Assembly (NCBI GenBank): GCA_950295325.1
Contig: OX485803.1
Location: 10,850,001 to 10,914,000, forward strand
DNA: 64,000 bases
Direction of reading: 5' to 3'
Origin: Polytrichum commune
Taxonomy: Eukaryota > Streptophyta > Polytrichopsida > Polytrichales > Polytrichaceae
How positions within the stretch are numbered: the stretch's first letter is position 1; every line of letters starts with the position of its first letter. Shown piece by piece: positions 11,911 to 22,665 of the stretch. Below the pieces are notes generated by a model, which saw only the letters and a program-made list of their open reading frames with translations, searched no databases and had not been told where the DNA came from. A program made the position numbers and the translations under genes.

Positions 11911-13180
11911 CTCGGGGGGTGCACTGTACTAAACATGTACGAGTATACGTGAGTGCACAGGAGGGGTATTGATTTGGACCTTGTTGTATTACGTATACAT
12001 ATGGTATACATGTTATAATTTATAGTTACGTACATATATGGAAGGCCTTTAAAAAGTATACAATAATTGTACTTGTATGGTACTGTTACTATACTACATA
12101 TCATAAGTTTTCATATTGGATGAAATTAGGATTAACTAGGATTAACGATTTTCGTTAGCAACCTTATAGGGTAGTATGAACCATGTACAAGGTGTCAAGG
12201 TAATATCGGGGAAAGAGGCAGTATTAGGGTTTTGAAATGATTCGTTCAGCTCAAAGTAACAAGGACCCTTTTCCCCTCCCATCCCTAGGTTTTTGTTTTA
12301 TCTTTTTGTCGGGCGCTGAAGGTTTTTGTTTTCTCTTCTCGCATAGCTTGCTTTTTTTTGCCAACAACTGCTTCACTTTTCCTTCTTTCACCTGTTGCTT
12401 CCAGCGCTTTTCAACGTCCGTGCAGTTACTGCTGCCGTGGGAATCACCGAAAGTCTTGACATTATCATGGCCTTGTTCTGAAATTCGGAGCTAGAGGACG
12501 CCTATATGAAGCCTAAACTCTTGAGTGATGGAAACCATGACACTTTGTTAAAGCTTGGTTGTGACTGTGGTGTGTGTTTTTTGAACACACCTGAAGCTAA
12601 AACCATGAAAAAACGAGGTAGGCCAAAAAAATCTACTCGAGTTAAGGTTTGGTTTGTTGGGAGAGTTTATAGGATGTGGAGGAAGTTTGGTAATCGTTGG
12701 GTGGAGTATAGGGATCCAATTGACTTGATGGACCGTCCATCAAACGTGGAGATTGGTTTATGTTGGTTTCAAAAAGGGACTAACAACAAGTGGACATACG
12801 ATCTTATTGATCATTTGATGGTAGACTTAGAGACAATAATTGCATTGGCTACAATGACATATATTGGTGAATCAAATGTTGATGAGTTACATCCAGGAGA
12901 TGAAAAAAATTTCAACGACTTTGTTGATGAAAGCTAGGATATTTTGTTACACATATTATAGGGGTTGATTATTGTTCAAAAGTATATTTGTATACTTATG
13001 TTAATGACTATATATGAATGGATGTTTTTTTGTGTATACATATTGTCACTTGTGTATTTATTGTTGCAATTGTATGTGTATTACTTCATTTCACAAAAAA
13101 TAACTTGTATATAGGGGGTTTTTAGAGTATGCAGTGAACGCACGTGATTCTAGGTTTTAATGAAAGGTGCACCCCCCGAG
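11911..13180 (+). mobile_element. ORF-bearing TIR element with 8-bp target duplication (copy 1, deleted)
   Basis: Perfect 14-bp inverted ends CTCGGGGGGTGCAC / GTGCACCCCCCGAG are flanked by CTACTGCC at 11903-11910 and 13181-13188, so the boundaries are certain. The element is 1270 bp. A second copy (1396 bp) is at 50556-51951. An 8-bp duplication fits hAT-type elements, among others, but no transposase is present. Relative to copy 2 it has lost about 150 bp after about 12,493, replaced by about 20 bp of unrelated sequence, which cuts the carried ORF in two. The insertion lies inside the MITE at 11784-13390. Confidence 0.9.
12506..12937 (+). CDS. AT-hook ORF of the TIR element, N-terminally deleted copy
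   Basis: 143 codons beginning MKPKLLSDGNHDTLLK and ending in TAG. A canonical AT-hook core (KKRGRPKKS) lies at about residues 35-43, followed by basic VKVWFVGRVYRMWRK and an acidic C-terminus. AT-hooks bind the minor groove of AT-rich DNA. The rest matches no family I know. The same ORF in copy 2 (51076-51708) extends 67 residues further at the N-terminus; here that part is removed by a deletion that ends the upstream frame at 12494. About 17 amino acids differ between the copies against about 4 silent changes, near the neutral expectation, so at least one copy has drifted without protein constraint. It could be an element protein or a captured host gene. Confidence 0.5.
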   Translation: MKPKLLSDGNHDTLLKLGCDCGVCFLNTPEAKTMKKRGRPKKSTRVKVWFVGRVYRMWRKFGNRWVEYRDPIDLMDRPSNVEIGLCWFQKGTNNKWTYDLIDHLMVDLETIIALATMTYIGESNVDELHPGDEKNFNDFVDES

Positions 13181-13922
13181 CTACTGCCACCTCCTTTCTC
13201 CTTGTATCATTGATAATTTTTTTTCATATCCTAACTAACACTAAATTCGTAAATGTAACTTCCACATATTACCATAGTTGGTATTTAGTGTTTGAGTTTA
13301 CTTTTGATGTTACTTACTTTCATAGGGTTAGTGATATTTAGTGTATGCGTTCGTATTTAGTGTATCAAACACTAAATATCATATTTAGTGTAGATGGCAC
13401 AATACATATAGGATCCCCCATTCATGTCCACTATTGAACCCATAATAGTTATCATATTTTAGGCATGTTGTTCAATCTCTCTGAAAACAATGTATCTTTT
13501 CTTTTGTATTCATTCTTGGAGCTGCACCTACCCACATATCATTCCAATAAAGGTGTCCGAGTAAGATTAGTTACTGAATTAAGCACATCTACCTTATGTA
13601 CCTAGTTGGATGCAAAATCTCTCTCACACAACATAGTATGTGCGTTAGACATATTCCACATCAAGGTACTTTTGTAGTTTAAATGTGCAACTTCCATGAA
13701 GTGAATCTTTTATAGGAATTCTAGCTCCTATCATGTATAAGCTTTCAAAATTTTGAAGGTCACCATCTGTATGTTTACCTTTAGAGCAATTAGTATTACA
13801 AATATACTCTAAGGGCGAGTTTCCATGTAGGCTGCTCATCCACCAGATTTTCGAGTGAATAAGGACAAATCCGTCCAAATGTAGAGGGAATTTGGTGTGG
13901 TAGGGTTCGTGTGTGCCAACTA

Positions 13923-14318
13923 CACTAAATATGATATCTAGTGTCACCAATTCTAATTGTCTTGCTAACAATTGATTGTAAACCATGGTATAGTGTCACC
14001 AACACTCAACGTTAATCCGACATTATTTGTCACTCCTTGTAATTTAAAAAAAAATTAATTAATTTTTTTAAAGGGGGTATAATTGATTTATAGTGTTTCA
14101 AATATTGTCACCTACCAAGTGATTTTTCATCCAAATTTCAATCATCCATGATGATATTTCATAACAAGTTGCTGACAAGAGAAGGTAGGGTTTTGGCCAA
14201 TGGATGAACTCATCTATCATTTATGACAATATTTGTTCACTTATTCATAAGAAGCGTCATCCAAAAAGTTACCATAGTAGCATTAAATACCATATGACAT
14301 TAAATATCATATTTAGTG
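13923..14318. mobile_element. TA-flanked MITE, second family (copy 1)
   Basis: It starts CACTAAATATGATATCTAGT after TA at 13921-13922 and ends with ATCATATTTAGTG. The interior (GTCACCAATTCTAATTGTC near the left end, GTTACCATAGTAGCATTAAA near the right) recurs inverted at 15924-16310. The right flank is CA rather than TA, which I take as a mutated target. Confidence 0.65.
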
Positions 14319-14901
14319 CAACTACTCCCATCTTCTCAAATCGAGGTCCACCTACTAACCTCCTCTTTCCAGTTACAAAGGATGGAGTCCTAGACCAACA
14401 GTGGTTCTCTTGAGCATTAGTGATTTTTGGTCAATGACTATATTCATAGAGTGGTTGATCATTCTATTTGTCAAGATTTACGCCAACTGAGGGCCGGTTT
14501 ACACTATGGACCATGAAGTCAGACCATGGAAGATGGCCTTTGTCAATGGTTTGAGTTCATGGTCCAACTTTCATGGACCGACTTCTCAAAAAAACAATTT
14601 TGAGAGCCTTGGGCCCCTCACTAGATATAAACCGAATGTGAACCAAGAAGAATGACCATGCACCACGAAGGGAAGGTGTTGATTTTTTTAATACATGCCC
14701 AAAAATGGCAGTTTAAGAAAAAAATCAAGTTTGACCATTCTCTTGTCTTCTCTTGGGCTTCACTTGCCTTCCCTTCTTGTTAAATGTGTCGAAGATGTGG
14801 CTTGCAAATCTTCTCACAACAATTTTTACAAATAAATGAGCGATATAATTTGTACATGATCAATGTAATTTACATGTGACATGTACCTTGTGTTGTCACT
14901 A

Positions 14902-15217
14902 CACTAAATAGGATATTTAGTGTTTGATTATATTTAATGTTGTTACCACCCTACCTTGCTCAACACTACTTTTCAATTCTTTGATAATTATTCTTGGAAG
15001 ATTTGCTAGAAGATGTGTTGGAATTCTCCTTTTATCATTGTTATTTATTTTTATATCCTTACTAACACTAAATTCAAACATGTAACTTCCACATATTACC
15101 AAAGTTGATATTTAGTGTTTGATTTTACATTTATTGTTACTTACTTTCACAGGGGTAATGATATTTAGTGTATGCATTCGTATTTATTGTATCAAACACT
15201 AAATATCCTACTTAATG
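14902..15217. mobile_element. TA-flanked MITE nested in the left arm
   Basis: CACTAAATAGGATATTTAGT follows TA at 14900-14901; the inverted match ends before TA at 15218-15219. It is 316 bp, the same family as 11784-13390, and is present at the matching place in the right arm (17756-18071), so it entered the larger element before that element was copied. Confidence 0.8.
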
Positions 15218-15354
15218 TAGTAGAAAAATATACAAAAAAGAACCACAATCGTTTTCCCATTGCGGTTCTTGTGACCACCCTGATCTACAGTCACTAAACA
15301 ACTACGGATTTTTTTATTTTTTTTCAGCTGTAATGTTTAAAACATTTGGGGGGT

Positions 15355-15404
15355 GTAATATACCGTTGGAAAGATATTTCAAGACCTTTCCAACGGTATA
15401 TTAC
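15355..15404. repeat. perfect 19-bp hairpin
   Basis: GTAATATACCGTTGGAAAG (15355-15373) is perfectly complementary to 15386-15404, with a 12-nt loop. Outside it, TAATGTTTAAAA and TTTAAACATT extend an imperfect stem. The same structure is in the right arm at about 17567-17617. Confidence 0.9.
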
Positions 15405-15923
15405 AAGACCGCAGATTTTAAACATTGCAATTGGTAGACCAAAAAAAAAAAGTTGCACTTGAATTCTTGAGTTCGAGATGTCCCACGTTGTTTGGTGAAA
15501 CATGTGGGAGCCGGTTTAAGGGGTAGGGCAAGGTAGTATATCTCATGGGCTATGATTTAATTAAGGCACCTAGAGGGTAGATTCATTGAAATTTTATTCA
15601 AACGGCATTTGTTTGACATGGGCTCTTGCTTTTTCCTACCAGACCACCTGTCTTGCCTCTCTCACTGCAAAACACGTTGGACAATGTCAGTGCATTTATT
15701 AGGCCTTAAAATTTATATTTTGGGGAGCTCGACCTCCATGGTCCTTCTGCCATTTTTTCCTTAGTGCAAACCGAAGTTCTCCCGGGACAACTTCAGCAAC
15801 CAATCAGCTGCCTTGCAGAGCCTTGGTCCAACTTCATGGTCCATAGTGGAAACCGACCCTAAGAAGTGGATCCATATCACAAGCTCAACAATAATAAAAT
15901 TCACAGTGTACACTAAATATGTA

Positions 15924-16310
15924 CACTAAATATTGTATTTATTGTCATATGTTATTTTATGTCACTATGGTAACTTTTATAGTCACAATTCTTATGAATA
16001 AGTTTACAAATGGTGACATGGATGAATAAAAGAAATTTGGATGAAATCCATGCCAATTATTGAAACAGAGTTTGAAATCCTAACATTCTTGTAATGAAAT
16101 ATTGAGATGGATGATTGAAATCTGGATGAATAATCACTTAGTAAGTGACAAGTATTGCAACATTGTAAATCTATAATGCCCAAACAATTTTACAAGGAAT
16201 GTAAAATAATGTTGGGTTTACATTTAGTGTTGGTGACACTACATGGGCGGCTTACAATTAGTATTGAGCATGACAAATAGAATTGGTGACACTAAATACA
16301 ATATTTAGTG
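15924..16310. mobile_element. TA-flanked MITE, second family (copy 2, inverted)
   Basis: It begins CACTAAATATTGTATTTATT after TA at 15922-15923 and ends CAATATTTAGTG before TA at 16311-16312. Its interior is the reverse complement of 13923-14318 (for example GACAAATAGAATTGGTGACA near the right end). Confidence 0.7.
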
Positions 16311-16634
16311 TAGTAAACGAATTGTATAACTTACCCACTTGGACTTGGAGAGAAGGAATTATCATATACAAGCATAACTCTCTTCTATCAATAGGTTTGA
16401 TGCCAATTCATCTCAAATGACCTTGAGCAAACTTATTCATGCTTTTTAAAGCTAATTCTGGTGTTAGATCAACTTTAAAAAGAAGCCTCCAAGTTGGATA
16501 CTATTTCAAAACTTTTATGTTGGATGAACGAGAGCTGCACTCATATACGATAATTTATTTCTCTCCCTTGGAATCACCTTATCAACCCATGATGAAACAT
16601 TGCAGAGTTCAATCTCATAGAATTGTTGTGGAAT

Positions 16635-17010
16635 GAGGTCTTGAATGGTTACTTTTTCTAATTAGCCCCACTTGAGTCTCCTAGGATATGAATGAAGCAT
16701 GTGATTAGTACGACATGGTTAGCAAATCCAAATCAAGTATGTTGCCACTTTCCTCATACTTTGTGGAGCTCGTATTAATATTCTATTCATTTTCGAAGTG
16801 AAGGTCGTTGTGCTCATTAAATGGTCATATAGGTCCCCTCAATTATGTTGACTACTGAATTTAGAATGGTCATCATATTGTCAGCAAGCATTTCAAATCT
16901 GAAAACTTGGGTATTTGTTCTTGGAGCCACCAAAGCACATACCATTCAAATATAGGTGCCCGATTAAAATGAGTGATTGAATTAGGCACATCAATCTTAG
17001 GTACTTTATT
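16635..17010 (+). repeat. dispersed repeat A copy
   Basis: It shares GGTTAGCAAATCCAAATCAA, GTGCTCATTAAATGGTCATA and CACATACCATTCAAATATAG with the other A copies. It lies in the spacer between the two inverted Tourist-like arms. It has no coding capacity. Confidence 0.75.
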
Positions 17011-17112
17011 GTCATCAAGGTATATCTAGACGTTGATATGATTATAATGAGTCATAATTAAGAATGAGTGATTTTATTTTTTTCATTCACACTATTGAGA
17101 GACATGCTTTAG

Positions 17113-18482
17113 GGCTGGTTTACACTATGGACCATGAAGTTGGACCAAGGCTCTACAAGGTACTTGATTGGCTGTTAAAGTTGTCACAAGACAACTTCGG
17201 TTTACACTAAGGAAAAAATGGCAGAAGGACCATGGAGGTCGAGCTCCCCAAAATATAAATTTTAAGGCCTAATAAATGCACTGACATTGTCCAACGTGTT
17301 TTGCAGTGAGAGAGGCAAGATAGGTGGTCTGGTAGGAAAAGGCAAGGGCCCATGTTAGACAAATGCCGTTTGAATAAAATTTCAATGAATCTACCCTCTA
17401 GGTGCCTTAATTAAATCATAGCCCATGAGATATACTACCTTGCCCTACCCCTTAAACCGGCTCCCACATGTTTCACCAAACAACGTGGGACATCTCGAAC
17501 TCAAGAATTCAAGTGCAACTTTTTTTTTGGGTCTACCAACTGCAATATTTAACATTTGGGGGCTTGTAATATACTGTTGGAAAGGTCTTGAAGATACCTT
17601 TCCAACGGTATATTACACCCCCCAAATGTTTTAAACATTACAGCTGAAAAACAAAAAACAAAAATCCGTAGTTGTTTAGTGACTGTAGATCAGGGTGGTC
17701 AAAAGAACCGCAATGGGAAAACGATTGTGGTTCTTTTTTGCATAGTTTTCTACTACATTAAATAGGATATTTAGTGTTTGATACAATAAATACAAATACA
17801 TACACTAAATATCATTAACCCTATGAAAGTAAGTAACAATAAATGTAAAATCAAACACTAAATATCAACTTTGGTAATATGTGGAAGTTACATGTTTGAA
17901 TTTAGTGTTAGTAAGGATATAAAAATAAATAACAATGATAAAAGGAGAATTCCAACACATCTTCTAGCAAATCTTCTAAGAATAATGATCAAAGAATTGA
18001 AAATTAGTGTTGAGCAAGGTAGGGTGGTAACAACATTAAATATAATCAAACACTAAATATCTTATTTAGTGTAGTGACAACACAAGGTACATGTCACATG
18101 TAAATTACATTGATCATGTACAAATTATATCGCTCATTTATTTGTAAAAATTGTTGTGAAAAGATTTGCAAGCCACATCTTCGACACATTTAACAAGAAG
18201 GGAAGGCAAGTGAAGCCCAAGAGAAGACAAGAGAATGGTCAAACTTGATTTTTTTCTTAAACCGCCCTTTCTGGGCATGTATTAAAAAAATCAACACCTT
18301 CCCTTCGTGGTGCATGGTCATTCTTCTTGGTTCACATTCGGTTTATATCTAGTGAGGGGCCCAAGGCTCTCAAAATTGTTTTTTTGAGAAGTCGGTTCAT
18401 GAAAGTTGGACCATGAACTCATACCATTGACAAAGGCCATCTTCCATGGTCTGACTTCATGGTCCATAGTGTAAACCGGCCC
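17113..18482 (-). mobile_element. Tourist-like element, right copy of the inverted pair
   Basis: It starts GGGCTGGTTTACACTATGGA after TTA at 17110-17112 and ends in GTAAACCGGCCC before TTA at 18483-18485, a clean TTA target duplication of the PIF/Harbinger type. The 1370 bp read as the reverse complement of 14491-15859 with only scattered differences, including the nested MITE and the hairpin. Confidence 0.85.
17756..18071. mobile_element. TA-flanked MITE nested in the right arm
   Basis: Inverted counterpart of 14902-15217, flanked by TA at 17754-17755 and 18072-18073. The 61-codon ORF inside it recurs in the left arm only because the MITE does. Confidence 0.8.
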
Positions 18483-18485
18483 TTA

Positions 18486-20212
18486 GTTGTAAGAATCTTG
18501 AAGTTTCGTTCCAATTATACAAACCACAATACCATATGTTTCAACATGTTTATATACAATGAAAGATGTGGTGGTGGTGGCGAGGCCATCGCCTCATCAT
18601 TTCCGGCCGTTCTTGCCTAAAAAACAAAATGGTTCAAAAGAAAAAGGACCACATGTCAAAGACTCTCTCCCAAAACAAGCTTGGGACAAAAGAAAGAGGA
18701 AACAAGTGTGGAAAGGTGGGGGACTACAAGTGCAAAAGGCGGGTGTGTGGGAAACCTAAGGGAGGTGGCAAGCATGGAGCCGAGCTAGTGACATGGCATG
18801 GGCAAGAGGACAAAATAGGATTGTTTTAAAAAAATCAAAAGGATTATTTCAATATAAAAAGTGCAGCATTGGGGCATGGTGGCATGTGACAAGTCATGGG
18901 CGCTTATGAACATGGGCATGGGCATGGGCATAGATGCATGCACATGATGGGTATGCACGGGCACAGGATGGTTGCACGGGTGTATGGGGTTGGGTTCATT
19001 CAAGATATTAATTCATAAGCACGGGTGCAATAGACCAAGACAACACAAGTCCAAGCTAGTACTATACAAGAGACAATGTGTTGGTGATGGTGATAAGGCC
19101 ATTGTCCAACCAAAGTCCACCATTCCATAAAGGTGGGGGGAGGGGGCCAACGGGTGCAATGGGGCCTAGACAACACGGGTCGAACTATGTCACACAAACA
19201 ACACCAGCTCAAGTGTAAGTGAACTCTCTCTTCTCATACACAAATCCCTTACAAGTCTACAACTTTTGAGGTTTGCTATAGGCATCCCTCTCTGCCCTCA
19301 CCTCCATTTAGTTATCATTCACATGACATATGCATGATAATGAATGAATAATAATGAGGTGGGGACAAATCATGGGGAGGTCACTTCATTGTCAAGTTGA
19401 CACCACATGCGGACAAAGTTTGCTACCCCTATATTACATGCCATATATAATTTTAAAATTTATGATATTTTTTCTACATATACATAATCATTGACAGTAT
19501 CTTTTGTATATATTTTTTGAAAATTTTAATCATATATATATTTTTAAATAAATGTTTTTGTTCAATTCTGTGTCATTCTAGTTAGAAATGGTATGTTTTA
19601 TGGGAAAAAAAAATCATCAAATTTAGTTACCACTTTTACCTATGTCATAGGTATTGTGTATATCTACTCATGAAAAAAATTTGATAAAAATTTGACCCAT
19701 TTTGGTGGTGCAACTTACCAAAAGAAGATTTTTTTTGGTCGCACGTGGTGTTCAACTTGACAATGGAGTGATCTACCCGTGGGACAAATTGGAACAAATT
19801 TTTCATATTTGCATTCCCATCCACCCACCCCCAAAACTTCACACTAGTTTTTTTTGAGGGTTACCTTGTTTGACTAGGGATGAACGGCATGTGGTGGATG
19901 GCACTACGACAATCTCTTATGTTGCTTTCCATTGCTACAACACTTCACCGCAAAGGGAAAGTTGGATACATTGCCTTAGAAAAGTAGTGGGTCCCCTTAG
20001 TTACACCAACTCACAACTTCTCACACACCTCCCTTGCAATTGTCATTTGTGAATTTGAGGCGTGGAGGTTGTCGACTTGAGTTTGTGTTTGCCTTACAAA
20101 ACATCACACCCTACAAGGCGGCATATGGCGTCCTTTGAAAAACGCAGCTGTAAGGACGTAGGATTAGCATGAGACTTCTAACCATGACCCACATTATTGA
20201 TTTGCTCCTTAT
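18486..20212. other. no recognisable gene
   Basis: Overlapping short ORFs at 18559-18829 are basic and low in complexity, with no family match. 18915-18990 has a loose tandem GGGCATGGGCATG motif. 19430-19640 is AT-rich. A segment around 19107-19190 (AAAGGTGGGGGGAGGGGGCC, then GACAACACGGGTC) resembles 41585-41670, so a further diverged dispersed repeat is likely. Confidence 0.45.
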
Positions 20213-20214
20213 TA

Positions 20215-20625
20215 CTCCCTTTGTTTCAAAATAAGAGTTATGTTTGGACATAAACTGCATTACGAAATCAAAGTAACATTTGGTGAAATTTCTTTCAAAT
20301 TTCGCCAAACGAACTGGAATGTTGCCAGAAACAATGTAAATGTTGTTGTTGATGAACTACCAAGTCAGATAACAATTTACACTTGTTTAACAATTGATAT
20401 TTGGACTCGACGGCGTCGATGCACATCAACACGATTTTATGTGTGAGATCAATCAGTGTCAATCGTCAATGACGATGAACGGGCGTTATTATGGACACCC
20501 CTAGCTCGCAAGAAAGCACTTAGTGAGAGCTTTGCAACGCATGCAATTTCGGGCTAAAAGTGCGAAAAATGACCTTAAGCCCACGGATTTTCTAAAACGT
20601 AACTTTTATTCTGAAACGGAGGGAG
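20215..20625. mobile_element. Stowaway-like MITE, 411 bp
   Basis: The left end CTCCCTTTGTTTCAAAATAA and the reversed right end CTCCCTCCGTTTCAGAATAA form an inverted repeat of about 30 bp, flanked by TA at 20213-20214 and 20626-20627. This is the classical Stowaway signature. The short ORF inside has no transposase features. Confidence 0.9.
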
Positions 20626-20627
20626 TA

Positions 20628-22665
20628 GATGTTATGGATTTGAGAATAGGGTCATATAACATCCATCCTTTCACTCAACAAATCTTTGGCCAGAGTTGGT
20701 CGGCCACCCTGCCCAAAACCAACACCTATAAATACCTCCCAATCTCCAACACTCTACTACCTTGAATTGTTGCCCATGGTGTAGGAGTGCCCATGCCCAT
20801 GGAGTGACGGTTTTAGGTGCCGTTAGTGGTGCACCTCATACCGGCCTCCATTACCTCCATGTAGGGTAGGTAATGGGCTCCACTCTATCTCACGTTGGTT
20901 TAAGGTGGCTTCCGGGTGGCTTGTCAATGCCTACTCGAGCCATTTCTATTTACAGGGGGGGACAATTATAACCAATCTATTCACAAAGTCAAGAAGGTAG
21001 GCCCACAAAGCACAAAGGGGGTTGGTAACCAAGATGCAAGGTGACAGTTTTGCAACCAAATTGGGGTGGGATCATGGAGGTGGTCATGTAGCTATGCACA
21101 CATTTACTACCTGGGGTTTGATCTAGCTTGGGCGTTTCTGAGCTTGACTTTGAATATTCATCAAATATCCAATTGAGGCTAAATCATTTTGTCTTTTTAA
21201 CTATATTTAGTCCAAATGCTAATATGAATATATTTATTTTAATGTCAGCCACATACACCCTAAACTCCATAATATCAACCTTCATAATGCCACTCACTCT
21301 CTAATATCCCAAAACCCTAGGAAACGGATGTTTATAGTTCAAATCTCTATCCTTATTGTCACCTTTCTCTCCCTTATATCACAAATTTTTCATTAATGCA
21401 AACCACCAAAGAAGTCAACCCACACCCTCAGATTGCACCATATGTCAATATGTGGAGTGTCACCTTCTTATTCTTCTTCTTCCTCTTATGCCACTTGTTG
21501 AATGTTGGTGCATGCATCTGCCACATCACCCTGGAAGGCCAAGTGGAGTGGACCACACCACATCATTTAATATGTTGCACTTTGTGTTATTCCATAGTGT
21601 CACATGCTACACTAATTCACTAGTAGCACGCATCCATGTAAACACTACAAAACTCTGTATTACCATGTGCACCTTGGTTGCCACAGATGTGGTATTACGG
21701 AATTTAGAGTGTAGTCATATGTATGTGCAGTAGCTTAGCCTTTAAATGCTCTAGCAACCCAAAATGGGTCGCCACCTAATATTCTACTGGGGTTTTCGAC
21801 CCACTAGGTGGCAATCTACGTGAATTGAAAAGGTATCTACTAGTGTAGGGTGGTGCCTGCTACTATGTGAGCCAAAATAACATATGAAAACCTCATACTC
21901 CAAGCATGTAGGATTTTTTATTAGGTTGGCAACTTGGCATTGCTTGTTTTGGGGACGGTTCCATGTGTTGCTCAAATGCAAGAGCCAAATTTAGGAGCCA
22001 AAATCTTTCACATATGGGGTTCTTTTTCCCTTCGCACAAGGTGACGGTTGTGCACAACTAGACCAGATGGATTTAAATAAAACTTAGTGCAGATGTTGCT
22101 TGCTCCATGAAAAATCGACCTCATGTGAAATTCCTCATGTAGACTTTGAGGGTATCGGACTTCATCTAAACTTGCTCACAAAATCCCAAATTTTTGAGAG
22201 TAGCTCATTTGTCATCCACATAACATAATATGACAAAATTGCCAACTTTCTAAAATTTGTGGAATGACCGAAATGGTCATGAAACGAAGAATTTCAGAGT
22301 TTTTCTCTAGCTGCCCCTCATAACGAAAAAGCGTACTGTCATTGCACCAGTGCATGAATTTGCCAAGTAGCACCAGTGCATGAATTTGCCAAGTAGCACC
22401 AGAGACAACTCAAATGAAATGAATATGGTAGAATCCAATCACCAGTAAAATACAGCGCTGACTGTACTCCAGGCTTTGGGATGGTTCTACCAAGCCGCAA
22501 GGACTACAAAAGCCCCCAGAGATAGACATAGCTCTGAAGGCTAAACAGTGTCATTGATCTCAAATCTGTACAAATGCGCATCATTGCCATTCTAAAATGG
22601 CACTGCCTGCTAAGTGGCTGTAAGTGAAAAATTCATAGATTTCTGTTCAATTTCATACAAAAAGG
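20628..22665. other. no recognisable gene; 26-bp tandem duplication at 22353-22406
   Basis: ACCAGTGCATGAATTTGCCA, followed by AGTAGC, is present twice in tandem at about 22353-22406. An ORF at 21356-21733 has no domain and a Cys/His-rich chance composition. The last few hundred bases before 22666 are probably the 3' untranslated region and terminator area of the USP39 gene, which runs on the minus strand. Confidence 0.45.

Larger units (their letters stand above)
11784..13390. mobile_element. TA-flanked MITE, family CACTAAATATGATATTTAGTG, interrupted by a second element
   Basis: The ends (CACTAAATATGATATTTAGT and its inverted match at about 13365-13390) are flanked by TA at 11782-11783 and 13391-13392. 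Subtracting the inserted element and one 8-bp duplication leaves about 329 bp, close to the 316-bp copies at 14902-15217 and 17756-18071. A TA target and a long inverted repeat suggest a Tc1/mariner (Stowaway-type) non-autonomous element. Confidence 0.8.
11590..13610 (+). repeat. dispersed repeat A, copy split by nested insertions (11590-11783 and 13391-13610)
   Basis: The left half (GGATATGAAACACGATTAAT, then GAGCTCATGAATAACTTAT) and right half (ACCATATAGG-like, then TTCTTGGAGCTGCACCTA) match the two halves of repeat A elsewhere in the window (16640-17010, 39065-39440, 40005-40375). The 1.6 kb between them is the TA-flanked MITE at 11784-13390. Repeat A is about 380 bp, codes for nothing visible, and its ends resemble a weak inverted repeat (AGGTAGAYG-like), so it may be an old MITE. 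Confidence 0.65.
14491..15859 (+). mobile_element. Tourist-like element, family GGGCCGGTTTACACTATGGA (left copy of an inverted pair)
   Basis: The terminal inverted repeat is GGGCCGGTTTACACTATGGA at the left and, reversed, GGGTCGGTTTCCACTATGGA at the right. The interior next to each end also carries GGACCATG motifs. The 1369-bp unit is nearly identical to the reverse complement of 17113-18482. Flanks are TGA and TAA, close to a TTA-type target. It contains a nested MITE (14902-15217) and a perfect hairpin (15355-15404), and no transposase. Confidence 0.8.

Noticed and set aside
14917-15102. 61-codon ORF repeated almost identically at 17871-18056
   Set aside because: It lies wholly inside two copies of a MITE; the repetition comes from the element, not from protein conservation.
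20240-20446. 68-codon ORF as a transposase
   Set aside because: It lies inside a 411-bp MITE and has no DDE or DNA-binding motif.
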